A stretch of DNA of 64,000 nucleotides from Saprospiraceae bacterium (GCA_016713025.1 JADJPZ010000004.1:372001-436000), one strand, 5' to 3'. Positions 24,634 to 34,563 are shown, numbered from the stretch's first letter. Numbers and translations: made by a program. Notes: a model not told the origin generated them from the sequence alone.

Positions 24634-27600
24634 ATGAACCTAAGAGCAATCTTTCATTGTTTTTTTATTTTATTTTTTTCAGCAAGCCATGCACAATCCT
24701 TAAAACCAAAATCTTTGGTGGAAAATGCAAGAAGCAGTTTTCAACAAGCAGAAGTTAAATTATTTAATTTATCATCTGAAAGAAATTCCATTAAAATACC
24801 AGACGAAATAAAAGAATATAGCATATTATCAATAGATAAAAGAGCTATCCAATCTCTGACTCAATCGAGATCACCATTCATATCTATGAAAATTCCGCAG
24901 AATGGAAGAAATGACATTTCGTTAGAACTAGTAGAAGTCAATCCATTTTCAGAGGATTTTATACTCAGGAAGGCACCTTCTATGCAGATCGTTTCATTCA
25001 ATCACGGCAAGCACTATCGCGGGATTGTAAAAGGTCAAGAAAGAAGTATAGCTGCAATTTCTATTTTTGACGATCAGATTGTTGGTATGATTTCTCACCC
25101 TTCTGCTACAGGAAATTTGGTAATCGGAAGACTTGAAAATGCTGAGCAGCACATCCTTTATCAGGATGATCAAATAGCAGATAAGAAAAAGGCATCCTGT
25201 CAAACGACTGATGACATGAAAAGCTATACTGATGACGAATTAAGACATTCAAATTCTGGCACTCGTGCACTAACAGATTGTGTAAAGCTTTATCTTGAGG
25301 TAGATTATGATATTTATACAAGTAAAGGTTCAAGTATCACTAATGTAAATAACTATGTTGCCGGGATATTTAACCAAGTCAATACCTTGTATGCTAATGA
25401 GCAAATCAATACAGTTGTATCTGAAATTTTGGTCTGGACGACACCAAGTCCTTACAATTCCACAAGTTCTGATGGAATGCTGACTGCCTTTGGTAACCAA
25501 AGACAAGGATTTAATGGTGATTTGGCCATGCTTCTATCTTACAAAGCAAGTGGAGGGATTGCCTGGGTAAACGGACTGTGCAGGACCAATCCTGACTATA
25601 GTATGAGTTACTCAGGTATACAAAGCACATATCAGAATGTGCCTACCTATAGCTGGACAGTAGAAGTTTGCACTCATGAATTTGGTCACTTATTTGGCTC
25701 TCAACATACACATGCATGTGTATGGAATGGAAATAATACAGCCATCGACGGATGTTATACACCTGAAGGATCATGTTCAAATCCGGGTTTACCCCCCGCT
25801 GCAACAGGGGGTACTATTATGTCTTATTGTCACCTTACATCAGTTGGTATAAAGTTCAGCAATGGATTTGGTACCCAACCAGGTAATGTTATGCGAAATA
25901 GAGTGAGTGCATCGACATGTTTGCAGGCATGCAACGGCGGTGGTGGCGGTGGTGGAACACAATGTAATGAAGTTTCACTGACGCTTGAGCTTAGAACAGA
26001 TACATATGCTAACGAAACCACCTGGGAAATAAAAAATAGCGCTGGTGTAATAGTCAGTGCAGGAGGTCCATATTCTTCAGGAAATACTTTACATAATATC
26101 AGCCTTTGTTTACCTGCAGGCTGTAATTACACTTTTACCATCAAAGACCTTTATGGAGATGGAATTTGCTGTGCATACGGTAGTGGTTCCTACACTTTAA
26201 AGCAAGGTACAAATACAATTATTACGGGAGGGCAATTTGGTGCATCTGAAACCAAATCATTTTGCACATCAGGATCAGCAGCATCCAGCCTCAACCTGAG
26301 TACAGCCACGGGAAGTGCCGGTTCAACTGAAGGCGCAGCATCTGTTGGTGTCACATCTAATGTTTCGTGGACTGCAATATCCAATGCGGCATCATGGTGT
26401 ACGGTGACTCCTGCCAGTGGAAGTAATAACGGCACTCTATCAATAAATTATACTTCAAATACGGCGACGACAAGCCGATCAGCAACAGTAACTGTGACTG
26501 GTGGAGGCATCACAAAAACTTATCTTTTAACACAAAGTGGCAGCACTCCTGCATCCACTCTTAATCTAAGTGTTGCATCAGGAAATGCTGGTGCAGCTGC
26601 GGGCGCAGCATCTGTTGGTGTCACATCTAATGTTTCGTGGACTGCAACATCCAATGCGGCATCATGGTGTACAGTGACTCCTGCCAGTGGAAGTAATAAC
26701 GGCACTCTATCAATAAATTATACTTCAAATACAGCGACTACAAGCCGATCAGCGACTGTTACTGTGACTGGTGGAGACATCACAAAAACTTATCTTTTAA
26801 CACAAAGTGGCAGCACTCCTGCATCCACTCTTAATCTAAGTGTTGCATCAGGAAATGCTGGTGCAGCTGCAGGATCAGCATCTGTTGGTGTCACATCTAA
26901 TGTTTCGTGGACTGCAATATCCAATGCGGCATCATGGTGTACGGTGACTCCTGCCAGTGGAAGTAATAACGGCACTCTATCAATAAATTATACTTCAAAT
27001 ACAGCGACTACAAGCCGATCAGCGACTGTTACTGTGACTGGTGGAGACATCACAAAAACTTATCTTTTAACACAAAGTGGCAGCACTCCTGCATCCACTC
27101 TTAATCTAAGTGTTGCATCAGGAAATGCTGGTGCAGCTGCGGGATCAGCATCTGTTGGTGTTACATCTAATGTTTCGTGGACTGCAACATCCAATGCGGC
27201 ATCATGGTGTACAGTGACTCCTGCCAGTGGAAGTAATAACGGCACTCTATCAATAAATTATACTTCAAATACGGCGACTACAAGCCGATCAGCGACTGTT
27301 ACTGTGACTGGTGGAGACATCACAAAAACTTATCTTTTAACACAAAGTGGCAGCACTCCTGCATCCACTCTTAATCTAAGTGTTGCATCAGGAAATGCTG
27401 GTGCAGCTGCGGGCGCAGCATCTGTTGGTGTCACATCTAATGTTTCGTGGACTGCAACATCCAATGCGGCATCATGGTGTACAGTGACTCCTGCCAGTGG
27501 AAGTAATAACGGGACTCTATCAATAAATTATACTTCAAATACAGCGACTACAAGCCGATCAGCGACTGTTACTGTGACTGGTGGAGGCATCACCAAAAAT

Positions 27601-29103
27601 TACATTTTAACTCAAGCAGTATCTACGGCACCCACTTGCAATGACGGTATTCAAAACGGCAATGAAACAGGGGTAGATTGTGGTGGTTCTTGCCCGGCAT
27701 GTGGTTCGTGTGTTTCCATTGTATTAGAAATCAGAACTGATCAGTATCCTTCAGAAATTTCGTGGAATATCAAAAATTCAACAGGTGCTATTGCAGTAAG
27801 TGGAGGTAATTATGCGGCTAGCCATACAGTCCACGCTCATGCACACTGTCTTCCAGTTGGGTGTTATACACTCAACTTGTTGGATGGTTATGGAGATGGC
27901 ATTTTGGCACCAGGATATTATAAAATAACTCAGGGCACTACTATATTGGTCAATAATGAAGCTTATGGGTTATCCAAAACTGTCAATTTTTGTGTAGGCA
28001 GTAGCAGTAATTCTCAACTAACATTGAGTAATAGCACTGGTTCAGCAGGTGCTGTATCTGGTGTTGCATCTGTGGGTATTTCATCCAATGTTTCATGGAC
28101 TGCAAGTTCCAATGCTACATCATGGTGTACTGTGACACCTGCTACTGGAAGCAATAATGGAACACTAAATGTAAATTACACAAGTAATACAACTACTGTA
28201 TCAAGATCGTCAACAATCACGGTAGAGGGCGGAGGTATCACAAAAACTTATGTTTTGACACAGACAGGAATTGCCACACCTACTTGTAGTGATGGTATAC
28301 AAAATGGTAGTGAAACAGGTGTGGACTGTGGTGGCTCTTGTGCTCCTTGTAGTAGTGGTGGATCAGTAGTTTTATCAGGTAATTACTTCGAAGAAGGGTG
28401 GGATGGATGGCTGGATGGTGGTTCAGATTGTTTTAGATATCAGGGTTCATTCTCTCCTGAGGGTCAGTATTCTATCAGGATACGAGATAATTCAGGAACG
28501 GAGTCCACCATGACTTCTCCTGTATATAATTTGACTCCTTATAGCTCTGTTTCCATTGAGTTTAAATTCAGAGCAGTAGGGATGGAAACAGGTGAAGATT
28601 TTTGGTTAAGGTATTTTAATGGGACTACATGGAGTACGGTAGGTACTTTTATCAGCGGATCATCATTTGCCAACAACCAATTATACACCATCAACATCAC
28701 CTTGACCGGACAATTTCCGAGCAATGCTAAGTTCAGTTTTCAGTGTGATGCTTCAGAAAATGATGATGAAGTATTTATAGATGCAGTAATCATAAAAGGA
28801 AACACAGGTTCTAATCTGATCGAAGAACTGATCTCAATAAAATCAGAAAACAATATAGTGCTGGCTGATGAAAGAATAAATGATATGTCACTTTCACCTA
28901 ATCCTGCCGAAAATACGGTTCAAATAAAACTATCGGAGACACCAAAGTCAATAAAAATCTTTAATGTGTCCGGACAGCTGATCCAAATGCCGGTTGATAT
29001 TGAGCAGAGTATAATGGATGTTTCTTTGTTGAAATCAGGAATATATTTCATACAAGCAGAGACTGAGGAAGAAGTATACACCCAAAAACTTATTAAAATC
29101 TAA
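24634..29103 (+). CDS. Secreted reprolysin-like zinc metalloprotease with BACON repeats and type IX secretion C-terminal domain
   Basis: A 1489-residue exoprotein. Order: signal peptide (ending ASHAQ near residue 21), pro-region, catalytic domain with the zinc motif HEFGHLFGSQH at about 348-358 (HExxHxxGxxH, the M12-like form), a Cys-rich part, a YGDGICC-containing module (about 445-540), five almost identical 90-residue BACON domains (550-999), a CNDGIQNGNETGVDC linker, a second YGDGI module, a sixth divergent BACON domain (about 1127-1212), a second CSDGIQNGSETGVDC linker, a MAM-like beta-sandwich and a C-terminal sorting domain with SPNPAENTV and GIYFIQA (about 1415-1489). I chose ATG 24634 because the signal peptide starts there; an in-frame ATG at 24466 would add 56 residues before it. 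A strong terminator follows. Confidence 0.92.
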   Translation: MNLRAIFHCFFILFFSASHAQSLKPKSLVENARSSFQQAEVKLFNLSSERNSIKIPDEIKEYSILSIDKRAIQSLTQSRSPFISMKIPQNGRNDISLELVEVNPFSEDFILRKAPSMQIVSFNHGKHYRGIVKGQERSIAAISIFDDQIVGMISHPSATGNLVIGRLENAEQHILYQDDQIADKKKASCQTTDDMKSYTDDELRHSNSGTRALTDCVKLYLEVDYDIYTSKGSSITNVNNYVAGIFNQVNTLYANEQINTVVSEILVWTTPSPYNSTSSDGMLTAFGNQRQGFNGDLAMLLSYKASGGIAWVNGLCRTNPDYSMSYSGIQSTYQNVPTYSWTVEVCTHEFGHLFGSQHTHACVWNGNNTAIDGCYTPEGSCSNPGLPPAATGGTIMSYCHLTSVGIKFSNGFGTQPGNVMRNRVSASTCLQACNGGGGGGGTQCNEVSLTLELRTDTYANETTWEIKNSAGVIVSAGGPYSSGNTLHNISLCLPAGCNYTFTIKDLYGDGICCAYGSGSYTLKQGTNTIITGGQFGASETKSFCTSGSAASSLNLSTATGSAGSTEGAASVGVTSNVSWTAISNAASWCTVTPASGSNNGTLSINYTSNTATTSRSATVTVTGGGITKTYLLTQSGSTPASTLNLSVASGNAGAAAGAASVGVTSNVSWTATSNAASWCTVTPASGSNNGTLSINYTSNTATTSRSATVTVTGGDITKTYLLTQSGSTPASTLNLSVASGNAGAAAGSASVGVTSNVSWTAISNAASWCTVTPASGSNNGTLSINYTSNTATTSRSATVTVTGGDITKTYLLTQSGSTPASTLNLSVASGNAGAAAGSASVGVTSNVSWTATSNAASWCTVTPASGSNNGTLSINYTSNTATTSRSATVTVTGGDITKTYLLTQSGSTPASTLNLSVASGNAGAAAGAASVGVTSNVSWTATSNAASWCTVTPASGSNNGTLSINYTSNTATTSRSATVTVTGGGITKNYILTQAVSTAPTCNDGIQNGNETGVDCGGSCPACGSCVSIVLEIRTDQYPSEISWNIKNSTGAIAVSGGNYAASHTVHAHAHCLPVGCYTLNLLDGYGDGILAPGYYKITQGTTILVNNEAYGLSKTVNFCVGSSSNSQLTLSNSTGSAGAVSGVASVGISSNVSWTASSNATSWCTVTPATGSNNGTLNVNYTSNTTTVSRSSTITVEGGGITKTYVLTQTGIATPTCSDGIQNGSETGVDCGGSCAPCSSGGSVVLSGNYFEEGWDGWLDGGSDCFRYQGSFSPEGQYSIRIRDNSGTESTMTSPVYNLTPYSSVSIEFKFRAVGMETGEDFWLRYFNGTTWSTVGTFISGSSFANNQLYTINITLTGQFPSNAKFSFQCDASENDDEVFIDAVIIKGNTGSNLIEELISIKSENNIVLADERINDMSLSPNPAENTVQIKLSETPKSIKIFNVSGQLIQMPVDIEQSIMDVSLLKSGIYFIQAETEEEVYTQKLIKI
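26281..27630 (+). repeat. Five tandem 270-bp repeats encoding BACON domains
   Basis: Units start at 26281, 26551, 26821, 27091 and 27361. Units 2 to 5 differ at only a handful of positions, including synonymous ones; unit 1 is somewhat more divergent at its start. A sixth, clearly older copy lies at about 28012-28270. Near-identity at the DNA level points to recent duplication or gene conversion. Confidence 0.95.
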
Positions 29104-29125
29104 GGAAAATATTAGAAATTTTGGT

Positions 29126-29166
29126 AAAGAGTTTTCTTCATTAATATGGGGGAAACTCTTTTTTGT
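29126..29166 (+). terminator. Intrinsic terminator of the metalloprotease gene
   Basis: AAAGAGTTTTC (29126-29136) pairs with GGAAACTCTTT (29151-29161) with one wobble, followed by a run of T, 23 bases after the stop codon. Confidence 0.85.
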
Positions 29167-29270
29167 TAAATTTATATAGGTTTCTTTAAACGTTTGCTTT
29201 TCATTTATTCGCTTCACATTAAAAACCATCATTTTATTCGCAATTCAGGCAAGATGCCTGTTTATATTGC

Positions 29271-29291
29271 GTCGTAGATAGTAGCTACGAC
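29271..29291. other. Short perfect hairpin in the metalloprotease/CotH spacer
   Basis: GTCGTAG and CTACGAC flank a short spacer. It belongs to the 456-base gap 29104-29559, which also carries the terminator at 29126, the inverted-repeat element at 29358 and a promoter box at 29536. No gene is visible in the gap. Confidence 0.4.
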
Positions 29292-29357
29292 GAACAAATG
29301 AAACTGGATAAGAAATCGAGCACAGAGCGAAAAAATGAAATGCACCCCATTAAACCC

Positions 29358-29495
29358 GTGTGTATAACAAACTGCACGTTTTCAGTATTATTCTTATAAG
29401 ACGGTAAAAAAGTGGTTGGATTGGGTGGCTCGTCCCTTTAGGGAACGAGGGTAGCGGGGAAGAAAATATGAATTTGTGCAATATGTTATACACAC
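29358..29495. repeat. Inverted-repeat-bounded intergenic element with flanking direct repeats
   Basis: GTGTGTATAACA (29358-29369), followed by AACTGCAC, is inverted as GTGCAATATGTTATACACAC at 29477-29496. The flanks repeat as CATTAAACCC (left, 29348-29357) and CATTAAACTC (right, 29496-29505), 9 of 10 bases, like a target-site duplication. An internal hairpin (CTCGTCCC-TTTA-GGGAACGAG) is present. A decayed relative starts at 51074. No ORF. Confidence 0.65.
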
Positions 29496-29535
29496 CATTA
29501 AACTCGTATTGCGTCACCAATCCATTCAAATAGCG

Positions 29536-29543
29536 TATATTTG
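29536..29543 (+). promoter_or_regulatory. Candidate -7 box (TATATTTG) of the CotH gene
   Basis: TATATTTG fits TAnnTTTG and lies 16 bases before the ATG at 29560. Confidence 0.5.
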
Positions 29544-29559
29544 TGCATTTATATAAAAA

Positions 29560-31860
29560 ATGGCGGGAATGACCTTAATTAATGAAATCGTAGACAAATA
29601 CAAGAACTACATATTATTCAACATTTACTTTATAGTCCTTTTTACAGGATTTAATGTAAAGGCACAGCCGGTTTTTCCACCTCCCGGAGTAGTGTTCAAT
29701 GATCAGGTTGTAACACGAATTGATATCCGAATAAATGAGGACTCTTTGAAGACATTACTATTACCCGCAAATCAAAATTCTGATTATGAGTATCCAGCTG
29801 ATTTTTTCTGGAATGATGGTAATAAAAAAGATACAGTACTGAAAGTAGGATTCAGATTGAGAGGAAATACATCAAGAAAGTCAGCAAAAAAATCATTTAA
29901 GGTTAAATTCAATCATTTTGGAAACAATAAGTTTCATGGACTATCAGATTTGAATTTAAATGGAGAACATAATGATCCCTCTATCATCCGTTCAAAATTG
30001 TGCTGGGATCTCATGGCAATGGCAGGCATTGAAGCTCCGAGAAGCAACCATGTAGCTTTGTACATCAACAATGAGTATATGGGCTTGTATATCAATGTAG
30101 AACACATAGACAATGATTATTTTGAAGCCAGACGAAAAGATCCCGAAGGTCAATTGTTCAAATGTTTCTATGGGGCAAATTTTGTGTATAGAGGCACAAA
30201 CCCATCCAGCTACAGTAAGACAGTGTATCAGCCTGAAAATAATGAAACGAATCCTGATTACGCCACTTTTATCGAATTTATCAGACTGCTGAATGACACT
30301 TCAAATCCTGATTACGCATGTAATCTTGAAAAAGTATTTGATGTACATGGCTATCTCCAAAGGATGGCAATGGAAATTCTTACGGGTCACTGGGACAATC
30401 CGATATATAATAAAAACAACGCCTATTTGTATTATAATCCTGCGAACGGAAAGTTTGAGTTATTGAGTTTTGATATTGACAATACATTTGGAGTAGACTG
30501 GTTCAATATCAACTGGGCTACCCGAAATATTTATACATGGGCACACCCCTCTGATCCAAGGCCTATCTACAACAATCTTCTCAAAGTGCCGGAGTATAAA
30601 ACAATCTTTGGATATTATGTAAAAAAATATACTGATCAGTTCTTCAATCGAAGCTTTCTTGATCCGTATATTGAGAAAATAAAAGACAAAATTTCACCTT
30701 TCAGGGTCAATGATGTGTATGCTTCTCTGGATTATGGGTATACATATGCAGATTTCCTAAAATCATACGAGTCAGCGACCGGTGCGCATGTCAAATCGGG
30801 TCTTAAAGAATATATTGGTACCAGAAACTCGTCAGTAAAATCGCAACTACTGGATACAGATATAGCACCGATTGTAGATCACTTAAATACAAAATGGACG
30901 AATACATATTCAACAGTGCAGTTTAATATCACCAGCCTGAGTGCTCTTCAAGTGAAGGCATATGTAAAAATTGGTGACAACAACCAACAGTTTTCTCTCA
31001 AGGATGATGGTGTCTTTCCTGACATCAAAGCAGGTGATAATATTTACACTTGTGGGTTTAACTTTGTGGGAAAACCATCCATCTCCCTATATCTGGAAGT
31101 ATCAGATCAACAGGGCAAAAACACCCGCTGGCCCCGATGTAGCATGTACAGCTTTACTCCAGGCAATAATCCTGTTCCAAAATTGATCATCAATGAGTTT
31201 ATGGCAGAAAATACCGCCATTGCTGATAATGCCGGTGAATTTGAAGACTGGATTGAGATATATAATGCAGACAATAAGTCTGTATTCTTGGGAGATAAAT
31301 ATCTTACAGACAAGGCCTTGTCACCTGATAAGTGGAAAATGCCTGACATCTCCTTAAGTCCTGGTCAGTTTTTATTGATTTGGGCAGATGAAGATCAGGA
31401 ACAAGGCAGCAATCATTGCAACTTCAAATTGAGTAAGTCCGGAGAGTTTATAGGTATCTTCGATAGCAAGGAAAACAACTTTGCAGCAATAGATTCCTTC
31501 AGCTTTGGGTCCACGGTGACAAATAAATCCTATGGTCGATTCCCTGATGGTATGGGATCAATTGTACTTCTCAGTATGGCTACTCCCGGTAAATCGAATG
31601 TATTGACCTCCACCATTGATGATAAGTTCCTAAAACTTAAAATTTATCCGTTACCAGCTTCTGAATATGTTTTCATCGAAGGATTAGAAAAAGGTGATAA
31701 AATCAAGTTTTCCAATATTCAAGGATTAACGGTTTTCGACATGAATAATTTTTCTGATAATACGGTAAAAATACAAATCAATCACCTTGAAAAAGGAATG
31801 TATTTTTTGTCAATAGAAAGAAATAAAAACTTCATCAGCCGGCCTATTGTACTTTTCTGA
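29560..31860 (+). CDS. Secreted CotH-family protein with lamin-tail domain and type IX secretion domain
   Basis: The 766-residue protein has a signal peptide (ending VKAQ near residue 36), a CotH kinase-like domain (about 50-430) with the motifs FRLRGNTSRK, YINNEYMGLYINVEHID and LLSFDIDNTFG, the latter acidic residues being those expected for the atypical kinase active site. A beta-sandwich follows (about 440-535), then a lamin-tail domain (about 540-680, INEFMAENTA, EDWIEIYN, LSPGQFLLIWAD) and a C-terminal sorting domain (about 695-766) with IYPLPASEYVFIEG and GMYFLSIERN. The combination is common among surface proteins of this phylum; CotH proteins phosphorylate spore or surface proteins in other bacteria. 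The target here is unknown. Confidence 0.92.
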   Translation: MAGMTLINEIVDKYKNYILFNIYFIVLFTGFNVKAQPVFPPPGVVFNDQVVTRIDIRINEDSLKTLLLPANQNSDYEYPADFFWNDGNKKDTVLKVGFRLRGNTSRKSAKKSFKVKFNHFGNNKFHGLSDLNLNGEHNDPSIIRSKLCWDLMAMAGIEAPRSNHVALYINNEYMGLYINVEHIDNDYFEARRKDPEGQLFKCFYGANFVYRGTNPSSYSKTVYQPENNETNPDYATFIEFIRLLNDTSNPDYACNLEKVFDVHGYLQRMAMEILTGHWDNPIYNKNNAYLYYNPANGKFELLSFDIDNTFGVDWFNINWATRNIYTWAHPSDPRPIYNNLLKVPEYKTIFGYYVKKYTDQFFNRSFLDPYIEKIKDKISPFRVNDVYASLDYGYTYADFLKSYESATGAHVKSGLKEYIGTRNSSVKSQLLDTDIAPIVDHLNTKWTNTYSTVQFNITSLSALQVKAYVKIGDNNQQFSLKDDGVFPDIKAGDNIYTCGFNFVGKPSISLYLEVSDQQGKNTRWPRCSMYSFTPGNNPVPKLIINEFMAENTAIADNAGEFEDWIEIYNADNKSVFLGDKYLTDKALSPDKWKMPDISLSPGQFLLIWADEDQEQGSNHCNFKLSKSGEFIGIFDSKENNFAAIDSFSFGSTVTNKSYGRFPDGMGSIVLLSMATPGKSNVLTSTIDDKFLKLKIYPLPASEYVFIEGLEKGDKIKFSNIQGLTVFDMNNFSDNTVKIQINHLEKGMYFLSIERNKNFISRPIVLF

Positions 31861-31920
31861 TTTTCTTTCCAAAATTATGTACGGAAAATATTTCACCTAT
31901 TTGATCATTCTTGTCTATTC

Positions 31921-32829
31921 ATGAATTTTACCAGCAATAGAGAAAACCAAGGTATCTTGTATATGCTTATTGCTTCGTTCAGCTTTGCATTGACAGGAGC
32001 ATGCGCGAGATACTTGCGTGATGACATCAATCCGGTTCAGCTTGTTTTTTTTAGAAATCTGATAGGAGTTGGATTTATCCTTTACTCTATATGGAAAGTA
32101 CCCGTTGTCCAGATTGGTGGCAAACCATGGGTTTTGCTTTTCAGAGGAGTCATCGGAACATTGGCGTTGTATTCCTTTTTTTATGGTATTTCCAATATTG
32201 GTTTGGCGATTTCCATAACGTATCAGCAATCATATCCGGTATTCTTGTCTTTATTTGCAGCCTGGTATTTCAAAGAAAAACTTAATGCTAGAGAGTGGGT
32301 TGCGGTATTTTTAGGATTTTTTGGCATATGTTTGATTTTTATTCCATCAGTGGATATCTCCTTATTGACTACCAAACATCACCTGGTAGGGCTTTCAAAT
32401 GCATTGATGACTGGTATGGCTTATCTGAGTATCAGAGAGTTAAGTCAATTCTATGATCAGCGTTCTATCATTTTGTCATTTATGGCATCAGGTATTGTGT
32501 TGCCTGTTTTTTCAATGTTGCTGGGACAATGGATTGAACCCGGACATTTTGATTTTTTGATATCTGATATAGATATACCGTACGGGTTTGATTACATAGT
32601 GTTACTTCTTATGGGTTTTGCTGCACTGGTAGGGCAGATCTATCTTACCAAAGCATTTTCTTATCAAAAAACAGGAGTTATTGCGGCAGTGGGATACAGC
32701 AATATCGTATTTTCGGTAATTTTTGGAACATTGCTGGGAGACGCTTTCCCAGATATATTGAGTCTTTCTGGAATATTTTTAATAATAATTTGTGGTGTTA
32801 TGATAAGTTTTAACACAAAACCAAAATAA
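31921..32829 (+). CDS. DMT-superfamily (EamA) transporter
   Basis: The 302-residue protein has ten hydrophobic segments arranged as two five-helix EamA repeats (about 10-140 and 155-295), the standard fold of drug/metabolite exporters. Typical features are the first-half motif RNLIGVGFIL and the second-half AYQKTGVIAAVGYSN, followed by a large small-residue helix. The substrate is not predictable. It starts 60 bases after the CotH gene and the alkaline phosphatase follows 28 bases later with its own -7 box, so it may be transcribed separately. Start and length fit the family. Confidence 0.93.
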   Translation: MNFTSNRENQGILYMLIASFSFALTGACARYLRDDINPVQLVFFRNLIGVGFILYSIWKVPVVQIGGKPWVLLFRGVIGTLALYSFFYGISNIGLAISITYQQSYPVFLSLFAAWYFKEKLNAREWVAVFLGFFGICLIFIPSVDISLLTTKHHLVGLSNALMTGMAYLSIRELSQFYDQRSIILSFMASGIVLPVFSMLLGQWIEPGHFDFLISDIDIPYGFDYIVLLLMGFAALVGQIYLTKAFSYQKTGVIAAVGYSNIVFSVIFGTLLGDAFPDILSLSGIFLIIICGVMISFNTKPK

Positions 32830-32832
32830 TAA

Positions 32833-32840
32833 TATATTTG
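32833..32840 (+). promoter_or_regulatory. Candidate -7 box (TATATTTG) of the alkaline phosphatase gene
   Basis: TATATTTG ends 17 bases before the ATG at 32858, just after the stop codon of the transporter gene, giving the phosphatase its own promoter. Confidence 0.6.
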
Positions 32841-32857
32841 CACCTTAAACCATTAAA

Positions 32858-34267
32858 ATGAAACGCAGGGATTTTTTCAAAAACACTTCTATCGGTTTGG
32901 CTTCATCATCTTTCATCCTTCCTGGTTTGGCATTTTCTCCACCCAATGTGGAAGATTTAGCCTTTGGGAAGGGTAAAAAAGCAAAAAATATCATTTTTAT
33001 GGTTAGTGATGGGATGAGTTCAGGTACGCTCAATATGGCCGATGTGTTTTTGCGGATGAAAGAAGGCAGAGGTAGTCATTGGTTGGACCTGTACAGGAGC
33101 AACAGAGTAAACCGAGGCCTGATGGACATGGCCTCCGCCAATTCTGTCATCACAGACAGTGCTGCTGCGTCCTCATCGTGGGGTGGAGGAGTCAGGGTGA
33201 AAAACGGAAGGTTGAACGTCGGTCCCAATGATGAGGAGTATATGCCTATACTTCAGAAGTTCAAAAAAGCCGGAAAAAAAGTAGGGTGTGTCACCACAGT
33301 ACCTATCACACACGCCACTCCGGCAGGTTTTTGCACTAATTCAAAGTCAAGGGGCGACCAGGAAGAGATTGCCAACAAATACATGGCCCTGAAGTTTGAT
33401 GTGATGTTGGGAGGAGGTGGCAAATATTTTAATAAAAGAAAAGATGGACGCGATTTATATAGTGAATTTCGTACATCTGGATATCATGTTGTCAATGATA
33501 AAACGGCGATGGCGGCTATAGATAGTAAAAAACCATTGCTTGGAGTATTTGATGAGGAAGGCTTGCCATATGATCTGGACAGAATGCATGACCCTGCACT
33601 GGAAGCAAAGGTGCCCACTATAGCTGAAATGACAAAAAAAGCGATAGACCTCATGAAGGACCATAAAAACGGATTTGTCATGCAAGTAGAAGGAGGAAAA
33701 GTAGACTGGGCTGCTCATGCCAATGATGCTGCCGGATTGATTTATGATCAGGTGGCCTTTGACCATGCTATAAAAGTAGCGATAGACTTTGCTCAGAAAG
33801 ATGGCAATACTTTGGTCATAATCACTTCTGACCACGGCAATGCCAACCCCGGATTATATTACGGTGATAAGGCAGACAAAAATTTTGAAAAATTATTTCA
33901 TTTTAAGTTTACTAACAATTGGGTACTGATGGGGCATAAAAAAGATGCTTCTGTTGCTGAACTTGCAGAAAGAATCCACTTAGCTCAGGGTTATAAAATG
34001 AGTGATGACCAATTAAAATTTGTGTTTGACAAGTATCAGGCTCAGTCTTCAGATGGTACCTATAATGAATACAAATTGCCATTCAGGGAGTACGCCATGT
34101 ATCAATCAGAACATACTTCTTGTGCGTTTGGCGGTACAGACCATTCGGCAGATTATACAGAACTGGCCATGTTCGGTCCCGGTAGTGAAAAAATGAAACC
34201 ATTCATGAAAAACACAGACATACACACTTTTCTGCTTAATGTGGCGCATGTCCAAAATAAGTTCTGA
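32858..34267 (+). CDS. phoA: Alkaline phosphatase, Tat-exported
   Basis: The 469-residue protein releases phosphate from phosphomonoesters in the periplasm. It begins with a twin-arginine signal (KRRDFF) and a hydrophobic stretch to about residue 30. The first metal site is MVSDGMSSG (Asp near 50), the nucleophile serine is in SVITDSAAASSSWGGG (about 96-111), and the later metal ligands are in VEGGKVDWAAHAND (about 278), TSDHGNANPG (about 324) and GGTDHSADYTEL (about 424). It matches the PhoA family in order and length. The gene symbol is by family; substrate specificity could vary. A 402-base gap follows with two hairpin structures. Confidence 0.94.
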   Translation: MKRRDFFKNTSIGLASSSFILPGLAFSPPNVEDLAFGKGKKAKNIIFMVSDGMSSGTLNMADVFLRMKEGRGSHWLDLYRSNRVNRGLMDMASANSVITDSAAASSSWGGGVRVKNGRLNVGPNDEEYMPILQKFKKAGKKVGCVTTVPITHATPAGFCTNSKSRGDQEEIANKYMALKFDVMLGGGGKYFNKRKDGRDLYSEFRTSGYHVVNDKTAMAAIDSKKPLLGVFDEEGLPYDLDRMHDPALEAKVPTIAEMTKKAIDLMKDHKNGFVMQVEGGKVDWAAHANDAAGLIYDQVAFDHAIKVAIDFAQKDGNTLVIITSDHGNANPGLYYGDKADKNFEKLFHFKFTNNWVLMGHKKDASVAELAERIHLAQGYKMSDDQLKFVFDKYQAQSSDGTYNEYKLPFREYAMYQSEHTSCAFGGTDHSADYTELAMFGPGSEKMKPFMKNTDIHTFLLNVAHVQNKF

Positions 34268-34462
34268 TTAGCGGTCAGCTTCACACATGTTGTTTTTCTT
34301 ATGAAGGTATTGTGTTTTGATCAAAATGTACCTTGACTTTTTTTTAAAATCATAGTAATTCTACTTTGTCACCTTTATAGATCTAAGTCAATTACACATT
34401 CATCAAAATTTAAAATGTAATCAACCGAAAACCTTATATTTTTTCACAGTTAAAGATTCCTA

Positions 34463-34541
34463 ATAATGGCGACAGAATTATTTTTATAATAAAGACATGT
34501 GTATCATCGTCTTTAGAAAAATAAATTCTCGTCGGTATAAA
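34463..34541. repeat. Hairpin repeat, copy with a second hairpin in its loop
   Basis: ATAATGGCGACAGAATTATTT (34463-34483) pairs with AAATAAATTCTCGTCGGTAT. Its loop contains a further stem, AAAGAC with GTCTTT (34491-34513). The compact relative at 41970-42015 has the same arms but only a 4-5 base loop. The rest of the gap 34268-34669 holds nothing else except the hairpin at 34564. Confidence 0.7.
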
Positions 34542-34563
34542 TGTATGGGTAAATTAGGGTCAC

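Noticed and set aside
26190..27245. Regularly spaced antisense readings over the BACON repeats
   Set aside because: They repeat every 270 bp because the sense strand is repetitive, and give nonsense proline/valine-rich proteins.
26281..27630. Possible CRISPR-like array because of direct repeats
   Set aside because: Units are 270 bp, adjacent, without unique spacers, and encode BACON domains in frame.
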